Shown here piece by piece: positions 1 to 8,084 of a DNA stretch of 11,749 nucleotides. The DNA lies in NCBI GenBank assembly GCA_003339415.1, contig PDHQ01000163.1:1-11749 (forward strand). The letters run 5' to 3'. Source of the stretch: Ophiocordyceps camponoti-saundersi (nom. inval.) (lineage: Eukaryota > Ascomycota > Sordariomycetes > Hypocreales > Ophiocordycipitaceae). Under the pieces are notes generated by a model. It searched no databases, was not told where the DNA came from, and was given only the letters and a program-made list of their open reading frames with translations. Made by a program: the position numbers and the translations under genes. How positions within the stretch are numbered: the stretch's first letter is position 1; the number at the start of each line of letters is the position of its first letter.

Positions 1-59
<59 letters not shown>
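1..59. repeat. Poly-G homopolymer at the left edge
   Basis: An uninterrupted run of 59 G opens the window. It codes for nothing. A run this long at a sequence end, with another long G run near the other end, suggests the contig stops where sequencing or assembly failed in homopolymers. The true length is uncertain. Confidence 0.95.
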
Positions 60-61
<2 letters not shown>

Positions 62-390
62 AAAGACGGAGAAGAGATGGAGAGAAAGTAAGGTATGAAG
101 TATGTGTGTGTGTTTGTGTAGAGACAGGGAGAGAGAGTGAGAGAGAGTGAGAGAGATAAGAGGAGGGACGGTAAGAGAGGAGAGACAGAGAGGGAGGGGG
201 GCAGAGATATATATGTAGGTATGTATGTAGGTATATATATGCCTAGAGAGAGAGAGAGGGTGTGTGTGTGTGAGAGAGAGAGAGAGGGAGAGAGAGGCAA
301 AGATTAAAAAGAAACAAAGAGCTTTAGAGCAGAAGAGATGACAGACAGAAGAAGAAGAAGAAGAAGAAGACGGGGCTCGTTTCCCTTTAG
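60..390. repeat. Purine-rich microsatellite region
   Basis: This stretch is almost devoid of C on the plus strand. It consists of GA-rich runs (about 120-155, 245-258, 271-297), GT runs (about 104-116 and 259-271), a TATG/TAGG segment (205-242) and a GAA/AGA trinucleotide run (about 349-370). No ORF with protein-like composition is present on either strand. It is noncoding low-complexity DNA; I cannot tell whether it is a promoter, a UTR or simple repeat expansion. Confidence 0.85.
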
Positions 391-690
391 TCTGTGAATA
401 GCTGCAGTCTGCAGTCTGCTTCTTGCTGTCTGTTGCTGTCTGTCTGCTGTCTGTCTGCTGGCAACGTCAACAAGCAGACTGGGATAAAAAAAAAAAACCA
501 GGTAGAAAACGAAGCTGTGGCCAAAAAAAAAAAAAACAAGAGCAGAAAGAAGAAGAAGTGTTACTGTTCAGTGTTAGGACACACACACACACAATCCCGC
601 CCCCCAAAACCTTGTGGGCGGCGGTGGACACCCTTTTTATGTCAGTCAAAATCCCGCCCGCCGCCCTAACAAACTCCCTACAGGCCTGCC

Positions 691-713
691 TACCTACCTA
701 CCTACCTACCTAC
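691..713. repeat. TACC tetranucleotide repeat
   Basis: Five perfect TACC units plus a partial unit. The same tetranucleotide recurs at about 810-821, 842-850 and 1037-1063, and in the intergenic DNA at 3718-3756, 4027-4110 and 4164-4172. Confidence 0.9.
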
Positions 714-720
714 GGTCTAC

Positions 721-750
721 ACACACACGCACACGCACACGCACATGCAT
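721..750. repeat. CACACG short tandem repeat
   Basis: An alternating purine-pyrimidine run built of CACACG-like units, drifting into CATGCATACG at its right side. Alternating CA/CG steps of this kind are Z-DNA-prone in principle. Confidence 0.75.
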
Positions 751-766
751 ACGCCCCGGCTGGCTC

Positions 767-790
767 TGCCTTGCCTTGCCTTGCCTTGCC
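767..790. repeat. TTGCC pentanucleotide repeat
   Basis: Four perfect TTGCC units at 771-790, preceded by a partial unit at 767-770. It runs directly into degenerate TACC/TGCC repeats up to about 821. Confidence 0.9.
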
Positions 791-917
791 TACCTCTGCC
801 TTATCTGCCTACCTACCTACTAACCTCCTTCGACACCTACTGCCTACCTACACACACGCGGCACACACACAAGATTCACAGACTCTTTCAGTTCCCTCAC
901 CAATCCAAGCTCCATTC

Positions 918-957
918 AACCTCTCATACATACAACCTCTCATACAACCTCTCATAC
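918..957. repeat. Three copies of a 12-base repeat
   Basis: The unit AACCTCTCATAC occurs at 918-929, 934-945 and 946-957. The last two copies are directly adjacent; the first is separated by four bases (ATAC). It lies in noncoding DNA. Confidence 0.9.
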
Positions 958-1527
958 AAACCCTCTTATACTTACAGCCCGTACGGAGTAGTCCAACTTC
1001 CATCTTCACTTACAACCCCATATACTCCGTAAAGCCTACCCACCTACCTACCTACCTACCTATCCATCTACACCCAGCCACCCATCTATAAACGCCATCT
1101 CCATACCGCTCTCCTCTTCAATCACCATCTCCTAATCTCACAATCTCCCCCTTTCCCTCCCCTCTAGATCATCATACATATATATACACATCGTATGTAG
1201 CACCACATCAGTAAAGAAAGTCTTCCATCAACATCCGACTTACTTCTCCCTTCCCCCCCCCGCAAGACCATGACGCAGAAGCAAACGCCAAATAAACCAC
1301 ACACAAAAAGTCCACATCACTGACTCACAGACAAAATAAAAAAACCCTCACCCTCCTCTATCCTTTCTCACCGAGGACCGGGAAAAAAAAGTCATCACCT
1401 CCTCCGTGACCGCCACAAACAAAAACACACTTAACCTTTCCCTCACCCCGTCATTCACAGTCTCCCCCCCTCCCCACACCCAACCGCTCAACGCCATCTC
1501 AGCACACGGGATGAGTCGAGCACAAAC

Positions 1528-1575
1528 CACGCCCCTAGGAGAGGAACACGCCCCTAGGAGAGGAGAGGAGAGGAG
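1528..1575. repeat. Two 18-base direct repeats followed by GAGGA units
   Basis: The 18-base unit CACGCCCCTAGGAGAGGA appears at 1528-1545 and 1547-1564, offset by 19 bases. The second copy runs into further GAGGA pentamers to about 1575. It looks like a small local duplication in noncoding DNA. Confidence 0.85.
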
Positions 1576-2046
1576 AAGAGAGGAAACTCGTCACAATCAT
1601 CAGAGCAAAGAATCAAGGGGCCAAGGCTTCTAGAAACTCAATGCTCGCATTACCCTCCCATCCCCTACACAAGTGCCCGGGGAGACTTTGTAATCTGTCT
1701 TGATACCACCTCGCACCTCGTCTTTCTAGGAAAGAAAACCAGTCAAATACAAGTACACAAAACGCTGTTCTCCCAAGGGGAAAAAAAAAGAACCATCATC
1801 GCTGTAGTGAAAAACAACCAGAACCGCCCAGACTCTCAAAAAGAAAGAGCAACGTCACACCGACTTGTCTGTCCCCGAGCAAACAGTCAACAAGAAAACT
1901 TGCCTCCCTCGTTAGCTGGCTGGCCCGCATATTCCAAGGGGGCCCTCCTCTTGATCAGACTCACCATCAACACCGTCGTCGTTGACTCGTCGTCGTCGTC
2001 GCGCTAAGCATCGAAATGCGGCGGCAAAGATGGCCTCTCGAGCACA

Positions 2047-3473
2047 TCAGTCTACCGTACACTCACCGGGAGAGCCATCATATTGGGTGAGGTTGATTTC
2101 GGGAATACACGGGGCTTCCGCGGAGACACACACTGAGATAGCGAGATCGTCACCACCAGCAGCGGGAGCAGCATCAGGAGGAGCAGTAGCACCTCCTCCT
2201 CCTCCGCCGCCGCCGCTTCCTCCTCCTCCCGTCGACGATGGATCCTGCGGCACGCTCGTCACCGTGTTGACCGGATTCTTGTTTTGATAAAACACCTCCA
2301 CGAGGCTGTCTCCCAACAAGGGGGATAAGCCGTTAGTGACGCCCGGCCCCTCACCGCCGTAGTCCTCCGGCAACGTGCCGCGAATCGACTTGAGCTCCGA
2401 CCCCAGCTTGGCCCTCGACGACAGCGGCTTGACCTTGCGGAACGTCGCCGACGGTATGATGAATTGCAGTCCCGCGTACGTCCAGTCCATCACCCTCGGC
2501 ACGTTCACCATGAACTTGCGCGCCACCGTCTCGGGGTAGGCCATGGCGAAGTCCAGCATGATTTGCGCGCTGATGGTCCTCAGTCTCGCGTCCAGCGCCC
2601 ACGACCTGAACTTGGGGTGGTCGTGCACCTGGATGATGCGGAAAGGGTCTTCTCCTGACGGGTCGAGCGCTTCCCTGACGTTGTTGATTCCCAGCGTCTG
2701 GATGCCCAGTTCCATGAGGGCGATGCGGTACCTGATGAAGCTGTTTGTTCGTTGTCGTTCATTGTCAGCTTAAAAGAGAATCGCCAAGGAAAAAGAAGGG
2801 GAGAGGAGGAAGGGAAAGGGTGGGGAGGAGAAGCAAAGGATAAGGATAAGGATGATGATGATGAGGAGGATGATGATGATGAGGAGGAGGAGGAGGAGGA
2901 GGAGGAGGAGGAGGAGGAGGAGAAGCAAGAGGGAAAAACAAACTCATTAAGATCGCCAAACGTATCGTCCTTTTTCTTGATGGCCCCGTAAAGATTCCAG
3001 GTGACGACAACGTTGTGCGGCCCATCATCAGGAGGAGTCCAAGCGGGAAGCTCAGGACGAGACGCCGAGCCCGGTGAATCCTCAAGACGAGGCCCGGAGG
3101 CGGACGGAACCTCAAGAAGAGGCCTCGAGCCGGAGACGGCACCAGCACCCTCCCGCCCCTCCTTCTTCACCTTCGGCCTGTGAACAGTAACGTAGCCAAA
3201 GCCGTCAAACTTGGAACGCTCGTGCTCGCCCGCAAGCTGAGCGAGCGGCTTCCACATCTTCCTCCACTGCAGCGCCCGAACGAGCTGATCAGCAGCATGG
3301 CTCACCACCCAATCGTTGGCCCTGAGGAACTTGATGAGGATGACGCGCGTGGCGAGCGAGTCGTACCCGAGCTCGACGCCCCACATCTCCGAGTGCTGCG
3401 CCTTGTTCTTGATCCCCGTCAGCCTGCCCATGAGCTGGGCGATGGGGATTTCCAGTCTCTGTGGCGGAACCAT
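2047..3473 (-). CDS. SFH5: Phosphatidylinositol transfer protein, SFH5-like (CRAL-TRIO/Sec14 family)
   Basis: Two exons, 3473-2944 and 2740-2047, joined across a 203-bp intron with donor GTTTGT, branch CTGAC near 2764-2768 and acceptor ACAG, give 407 residues. Sfh5 proteins are fungal Sec14-type carriers that exchange phosphatidylinositol between membranes, mainly at the ER and cell periphery. Visible: a helical CRAL-TRIO N region (about 30-78, with WGVEL and KFLRAND), the lipid-binding core (about 153-306, with VVTWNLYGAI, FIRYRIALMELG, AYPETVARKFMVNVP and the closing LPEDYGG). This combination points to SFH5 rather than to other Sec14 homologues. Unusual points are an insertion of about 55 residues rich in S, P, E and R (about 101-153), and a C-terminal Gly run (348-360) followed by an A/P-rich tail. 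The start at 3473 has A at -3 and G at +4. An upstream ATG at 3557 has a weak context, and an upstream exon cannot be excluded. A different C-terminus through a third exon is possible. Confidence 0.88.
2741..2943 (-). other. SFH5 intron with purine/pyrimidine trinucleotide repeat
   Basis: Removing this segment joins GA to C to form an Asp codon and restores the conserved core across the junction (LND then FIRYRIAL). It is more than three times longer than the other coding introns here, because of simple repeats at 2850-2922. No conserved Sec14 sequence is lost by splicing it. Confidence 0.85.
2850..2922. repeat. GAT/GAG trinucleotide repeat inside the SFH5 intron
   Basis: On the plus strand GATGAT units and mixed GAG/GAT units are followed by fourteen uninterrupted GAG units at 2881-2922. 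In the transcript (minus strand) it is a CTC/ATC pyrimidine run upstream of the branch site. Read as protein it yields poly-Ser, poly-Pro or poly-Glu in different frames; none is a real product. Confidence 0.9.
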
Positions 3474-3731
3474 CTTGACGTCGATCCCTGGCCTGTCCTG
3501 TGTTATGATGTTGTTGAAGAGTGCGTGTGCGTGAAAAGGCATGAAATAGGTAACCATGAACCGGAATAGATGAATGGGTGATGATATGGGTAGCGAGTGG
3601 GAAAACCAAGAAGAGATGGATGGGTTGAAGAAGAGGAAGAAGAAGAGGAAGACGAGTCAAAGGGGGAGGGAGAGAAAGGAGAGGGAGAAAAGGAGACATG
3701 GCAGCCGTTTACCTGCCTTCCTACCTGCCAT

Positions 3732-3755
3732 CTACCTACCAAGCCAAGTAGGTAG
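3732..3755. repeat. Inverted repeat CTACCTAC / GTAGGTAG
   Basis: Perfect 8-base arms (3732-3739 and 3748-3755) flank an 8-base spacer. It lies about 260 bp upstream of the proposed SFH5 start codon, so it may form a hairpin in the 5' untranslated region or promoter DNA. Function unknown. Confidence 0.8.
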
Positions 3756-4029
3756 GAGGAAGCCAACCCACATAGCAGGCACACACACGATACACGAGAC
3801 GGAGAGCCATCCATTCTACTGCTCCTGGCTGTTCCGTTGACAATCCCACTGAAGATGGGCAATCTCATGGTGGCAAGTCCATCCATCCTCTCAGATCCAA
3901 CTCCCGCTTCCCCCCTCCCCCCTTTTCACAGGCCAAGCACTCCCCTATAGGTTCCAAACAACCTCAGAAGTCACGCCCCGATACTCATCACAGTAGACAC
4001 AAATCTCAAGAGAGAGCCATTGCACATAC

Positions 4030-4076
4030 CTAGGTACCTGCCTACCTCCTATCTCTGCTCTCTAGTCTAGGTACCT
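4030..4076. repeat. Two copies of CTAGGTACCT, 37 bp apart
   Basis: The 10-mer CTAGGTACCT, containing the 8-base palindrome AGGTACCT, occurs at 4030-4039 and 4067-4076, with further CCTACC elements around both copies. Paired palindromes in intergenic DNA could be binding sites for a dimeric regulator, or simply by-products of the local TACC-rich composition. Confidence 0.75.
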
Positions 4077-4180
4077 ACCACTCATTACCAGGCACCTACC
4101 TACAGACATGACCCGATCCGAGTTGAGCCTCCCATCTCGCGCACCAGTAGTAAAGACCTATTCAGGTAGGTAGCCTCCCA

Positions 4181-4206
4181 ACCACACACGCCGACCACAC
4201 ACGCCG
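4181..4206. repeat. Tandem 13-base repeat
   Basis: ACCACACACGCCG occurs twice in direct tandem (4181-4193 and 4194-4206). It lies in intergenic DNA with no coding context. Confidence 0.85.
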
Positions 4207-4438
4207 TGGGGCATGCTCGCACACACTCTCCTTCTCTCCGTCCAGAAGATCCCGATATCCTCCTTTCCCGTCTAGATAGGTGACCGATACGGCCTGTTCT
4301 TTTTCCCCGCAGAGTCTCGCGCCGTCATTCACAAGCAATATAGTTCAGCCAGGCCGTAAACGCAGCCGCGGCGGAAAAAAAAACAAGATTTGGGATGAAA
4401 GGAGAGATCAAAAGCAAATAAAGGGAACGGGTCAATCA

Positions 4439-6479
4439 TCAGTATTGAGGCAATGCCCGGGACAAGATGCGTTCCACGGCCGAAAACTCGGCAACGGCCA
4501 CCTGGGCGAGCGTCAACTGGTCGAATTGCGGTCCAAAGCCGTGACCCAATTCGGCCCAGAAGTAGCCCCAGTAGGGGTCCGTCTGCTGGCCTAATTCCTG
4601 TAGCTGCGTACGGACGGCGTGCGGACGGCTAACCATGTCGCGCTGTGTCTGCTTACGGATCACAGCCACGTACCACTGTTGCCTTTCTCTGTCAGCCCTC
4701 GGCGCCGGTGCCAGCGGAGACGAATCGAGTTACTTGCCTCAATTACGTCCAATGGCGTGCCAGGCTTGGGTGCCAGCGAATACTGATGCCGCCACGAATG
4801 AGCGAATCGTGGCTGTCCAAAGAAGCGTTGCTCTCTGTCTGAAACGTTCAGCAGCCACGAAATGTTGTCCTTCATGAGCGGCGTGAATCCAGGACAGCCA
4901 AGCGCCGCGTTGGTGAGTCGCGTAAGAAGCTGCGTCGTGAGCCCGTTACAGCCACGCTTGACCTTGGTCGACAGGACCTGGAGCAGACGCTCCGTAGCAG
5001 AGTAGATGGCGTGTCTCTGGCTCAGCGTGATTCGATCTGTCGCGTGCCACGGAAACTTCTTGAGGGTACTGATCAAACATTCGTACGGTCGCTGCGGGCA
5101 GTCTCTGGAGTAGGGCGACTGGGCCAGTAAGTCAGCGCTGGCAAGAGAAAAGGGGGACTCGACAGTATGTCAACTTACTCGATGCGGCACTTCAACATGC
5201 TTGATGAGCATCACCATCTCTTCCTCCGAGATAAAGCCTCGAAAGTTTTCCCAAGCGAAGTGGGGATTGAATGGCTTCGGTTGCGGCGTAGCCCCGTCCC
5301 AAATCAGACCTCGAGCCAGAGGAAACAAGTCCCTCAGTAGATTTCCCTGACTAGAGAGCTCAACCTCGATAGGTCGGTCTCCCAGTCGGCTGGGTCGTCC
5401 GGCCGTGAGGTTCTGATGGTGTTTGTCGACAACCTTCATAGCCTCGTCGAGGTTAATGAACTCGACATACGCATCCATCGTCTTGCTCGTGACGCGCTCC
5501 ATGATGATATGCACCGGCTCATCCGTGTCCTTGAGAATCTTGGAGTTTCGCCCGATCAAGGCAATAACCTCGGCGCGGTTGGTGGCGAACGGAATCTGCC
5601 ATCTGTCAGTTTTCAAGTCCGCTTGCACTGCGCATAAATCCTTCGACTTACGTTCTTGAGCTTCACAACGCCAAAGTTCATTGACTGTGCGGTGCGTGGC
5701 GCCTCGATGAACGGAAAGTTGTCGGGATCTAGGGCTGTTCCGAGAAGTGGCAAGCCACTGGGTGTATTGATCAAGTTCAGTAGCTCCGCCGAGCAGCCTT
5801 CGTTGGCAGCGTTCGGCGGCTGCGATGATATACTAGTTGACATCTCCTGAAAAGAAGACTGCTCCATAGCATCTTCAGGGTGCTGCTGGTCATTGATAGT
5901 ATGACCGAGGTCGAACTTGGGCGGAGGACCGCCATCGGCAACGAGCGGGCCAGGCACGCGAGGTGCGTAGCTCCGCGGCTCCGTGAGGTTGCCCGACACG
6001 GTGCTGGCTGGGCTGAAGTGGCCGTTGGCAAGGCCACCGCCGTCCTGACCATGTGACGAAGTCGGGCTAGTAAAGCCGATGACGGTGCTGCATGACTGGC
6101 TCTGCGGGAAAAGGGACGCCGACGGCTTGGTGGCCGTCAGCTTCCGCTGACCGTTAGACTGCAAATCCAACGCAGAGGCTGTGGTCGAAGCATCTTCCTA
6201 GGATGCTTCGGGCTTCCAGCCTCCGCTGTTGCGAAGCGTCTGGTGCAAAAGCTCAAGAGTCATCCGATCGAACGGAATCGGAGTGGCATCATCAGTCTCC
6301 GTTCCAGGGCCACCAGTGGTGACGGGCGGCTCTTTCAGGCTTCCGCCACGACCACGGCCCTTTTCGGCCGCCAGGTGGGCGTTGGCGATGCGAGAGTTGG
6401 CATCGTCAGGCTCAAGTTTCTGGCCGGCGTCTTCGCTCCTCTCCGCCATGGTCATAGCTCTGCCTCGTCGGCCGGCCAT
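4439..6479 (-). CDS. RRM-domain RNA-binding protein (with in-frame UAG)
   Basis: Four coding exons: 6479-5652, 5595-5179, 5118-4738, 4675-4439; all junctions are phase 0, with introns of 56, 60 and 62 bp. They give 620 codon positions before the final TGA, but position 94 (6200-6198) is TAG. The N-terminal third is low-complexity (Q, S, P, G). A single RRM spans about 269-357, with RNP2-like VVKLKNIP (271-278) split by intron 1, and RNP1-like MDAYVEFI (316-323). The conserved-looking C-terminal part (about 370-620) contains FAWENFRGF, FPWHATDRI, WYVAVIRKQT and GYFWAELGHGFG; I recognise no catalytic domain there. The likely role is RNA binding in mRNA processing or translation, but I cannot name an orthologue. 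The start ATG has A at -3 and G at +4. The first two introns have GTAAGT donors and CTGAC branches; the third probably uses GC. If translation began after the UAG, the first in-frame ATG is at 5867 and would keep the RRM. Confidence 0.82.
4676..4737 (-). other. Probable GC-AG intron in the RRM gene
   Basis: The donor reads GAG then GCAAGT, the classic form of a GC donor, with a CTGAC branch near 4690 and an ACAG acceptor. Splicing joins ...DVIE to WYVAVIRK in phase 0. A competing donor GTAATT at 4746 is also phase 0 and would remove three more codons. Without removal, the frame stops inside the intron. Confidence 0.7.
6186..6210 (-). other. Perfect 9-bp hairpin whose loop holds an in-frame UAG
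   Basis: In transcript sense CGAAGCATC and GATGCTTCG (9 bp, perfectly complementary) flank the loop CTAGGAA. The TAG in the loop (6200-6198) is exactly in frame with the upstream ORF (from 6479) and with the downstream ORF that runs to intron 1. No GT donor with matching phase and good sequence is close enough to remove it cleanly. Confidence 0.85.
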
Positions 6480-6489
6480 GATGAAAAGC

Positions 6490-6686
6490 CTGTACGAAGT
6501 TGGTCAGAGAGGAGCTTCCAAGACCTCGTGGAGCATTTCGTAGATGACGAGGTGCGGCGGAAAAGTGAGAATCGCCCTCTGGAGATGATGAAGGGAAGGG
6601 AAGGGAAAGAAGCGCGAAGAGGAAGGCGGCAGAAGGTTCAAGGCGATGGGGAGGAAATTTATTTCAAAAGTTGGTTTTCGCCTCAC
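6490..6686 (-). other. Predicted 5' UTR intron of the RRM gene
   Basis: AAAG then GTGAGG is a good donor at 6686, CTGAC at 6507-6503 a consensus branch site, and GTACAG at 6490 a good acceptor, 10 bases before the start codon. Together they predict a 197-bp intron in the leader. It is inferred from splice signals only. Confidence 0.55.
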
Positions 6687-7363
6687 CTTTGTTGTGTGCT
6701 CTCTCGGGGTTTTTTTTCAGCGAGAAAGCGACCAAATTGCGAGCTTCACCACTGATGGATCATCAACTCGCTGCTCTCGATGCCTGACTCGGGACGGAAG
6801 GCAAGAGAAGACAGGTTTAAAGCTCGAGGGAAGAGATGAATAGCTTGAGAAGGCGTCGAACGTGGGCGATCAAGATGACCAACCGCCTCAGTTCTTGGTT
6901 CCAGAACTCGACGGCAGTCGAGAATGGATGAAGAAAAGCAGCGGGGTTCGAAAGGAAGAAAAAGGTGGGGAGGGGGGTGTTCCTCAGATGTCGAGACCTG
7001 ACAGCTGTTGGGGCGCGTGCGAGGGTGCTGGCCAATAGAGATTCAGCGTGCTGCCTCGGGGTATTCGCTGCTGCTCGGGTTGGCAGCCTCGGGCTGCCTA
7101 GGGGACTGTGCTTTGTGCACTCACAGCTCGTGGCAACCAAAAGAACCCTTTTCGAATTTCGAAGAAGTGCACGTGGTGTGCCACGGTCCACGTCGAAATC
7201 ACCGCATCCCTGATTTCATCTGAACAGAAAGGATACCAAACCACGTGTCATTTCCTCTAACTCGACTGTGGCACAGAGTCTATCTTCGTCAACGCCGGCT
7301 AACACGGCGTACTGCTGAGATAATGTTTTGCGAAACCAGCTCGACTGATCCAACCCAAATGCC
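6687..7363. promoter_or_regulatory. Intergenic region: RRM-gene promoter and ARPC4 3' region
   Basis: No gene is supported. The minus-strand ORF 7191-6817 lacks recognisable motifs. The region should contain the RRM-gene transcription start and the ARPC4 3' untranslated region. Two CACGTG E-boxes are present (7170-7175, 7242-7247), the first followed by a partially inverted GTGG/CCAC arrangement. CACGTG is the core bound by fungal bHLH factors such as Cbf1. Whether these are used is unknown. Confidence 0.5.
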
Positions 7364-8084
7364 TTAATCAAACTGTGCAGGTAACATCAGTAAAGATGAG
7401 GAAGATTCAAGAAACAGAAACGGCTAGGCGCACCGGTGTCAAGAACGACTCAGCAACAAATCTCGCTCTGGCATTGAGCTGCTTGACTGTCAGCGATGGG
7501 TAGTGTCCGTTCAGGGTCAGTAACATACGAAGAGTTTCATCTCCGATATTTCTTTATCCACGTCCTCCATGAACTGGATTATGAAGTCTACGAGCTTGTG
7601 CTTGAGCATCTCGTCGGTATGGAAGTTGGTGATGAGGAAGGAAATGTCATAGCCCTGGCGGCGAAGAGTTAGCGTCCGCTCCCTCCGAGACGGCAAGTGT
7701 CGAACCTTGATGGGTTTTCGACGCAAGATGAAGAAGGACTCTGCTCGCTGCGTCAAGAAGCGGGTGAACTTGTGGACGAGGATGTGCTCGATCTCGTCTG
7801 CCTGCTTGATTTTGATGCTGATGCGGATAGAGTTGATGCTTGGCTCGATCAAGACACGCTCGTTCTCGTTACGCGACACTGTTAACGGAGTGAGAAGAAC
7901 CTCTGGCGATGTCTGAGCCTCAATCTCTGGCACATTGTGCCGCTCGGCTGTCTGCGAGGCGAAGTTGGACAGCGTCAGAGCCGCGGTCAAGCTGCTGCGC
8001 ACGCACTGCAGGTATGGCCGGAGAGATTGAGACTGATTCGGTTAGGACCATGGTAGATTTGATTGAGAAGAAGCAACTTACCAT
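7364..8084 (-). CDS. ARC19: Arp2/3 complex subunit 4 (ARPC4, p20-ARC)
   Basis: Five coding exons: 8084-8082 (ATG only), 8032-7706, 7654-7529, 7478-7434 and 7372-7364. Introns are 49, 51, 50 and 61 bp, all phase 0, and give 169 residues, the normal family length (human 168). ARPC4 pairs with ARPC2 to form the core of the Arp2/3 complex, which nucleates branched actin filaments, as at endocytic patches. The match runs end to end: [13 protein letters not shown] at the N-terminus, [13 protein letters not shown]-like [47 protein letters not shown] across intron 2, [24 protein letters not shown], then [17 protein letters not shown]. Every intron boundary was chosen because it restores this family sequence, with donors GTAAGT, GTTCGA, GTATGT, GTGCGC and CTAAC/CTGAC-like branches. 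The start context CAGTCATGG is reasonable but the initiator codon is separated from the rest of the coding region by an intron. Confidence 0.95.

Larger units (their letters stand above)
391..2046. other. Gene-free low-complexity region, mostly pyrimidine-rich
   Basis: No credible gene is visible on either strand. The longest plus-strand open frame (423-1091) translates to leucine/proline/threonine-rich repeats that follow the underlying short tandem repeats and has no domain character. From about 640 to 1300 the plus strand is poor in G and rich in C, T and A. Poly-A tracts lie near 487-497 and 523-536. The right part, next to the SFH5 stop codon, probably contains its 3' untranslated region, and may include a third SFH5 exon (1912-2003, see findings). 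No tRNA or rRNA was recognised. Confidence 0.7.
3474..4438. other. Intergenic region: SFH5 promoter and RRM-gene 3' region
   Basis: No gene is visible. The left part should hold the 5' untranslated region and promoter of SFH5 (minus strand), the right part the 3' untranslated region of the RRM gene. The region has several TACC/GGTA elements, including an inverted repeat at 3732-3755 and two AGGTACCT palindromes at 4031-4076, and a tandem 13-base repeat at 4181-4206. Open frames here are low-complexity and lack any recognisable motif. Confidence 0.65.

Noticed and set aside
691..1063. CRISPR-like or telomeric array
   Set aside because: Repeats are 4-12 bases with no unique spacers, and no TTAGGG-type units are present.
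423..1091. 222-codon plus-strand ORF
   Set aside because: The translation simply follows CA, TACC and TTGCC repeats; it has no domain-like sequence and overlaps other low-complexity frames.
2752..2991. Acidic poly-Glu/Asp ORF on the plus strand
   Set aside because: It is the antisense reading of the GAG/GAT repeat within the SFH5 intron.
3503..3886. Upstream minus-strand ORF as a first SFH5 exon
   Set aside because: No family-like sequence, and no clearly better donor/acceptor pair than initiation at 3473; left as a possibility only.
6158..6263. Intron from GTTCGA (about 6263) to TTTGCAG (about 6158) removing the UAG
   Set aside because: Donor and acceptor phases do not match; the joined frame hits a stop within seven codons.
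6817..7191. 124-codon minus-strand ORF between the RRM gene and ARPC4
   Set aside because: No recognisable motif, no splice partner, and it lies where the RRM promoter should be.
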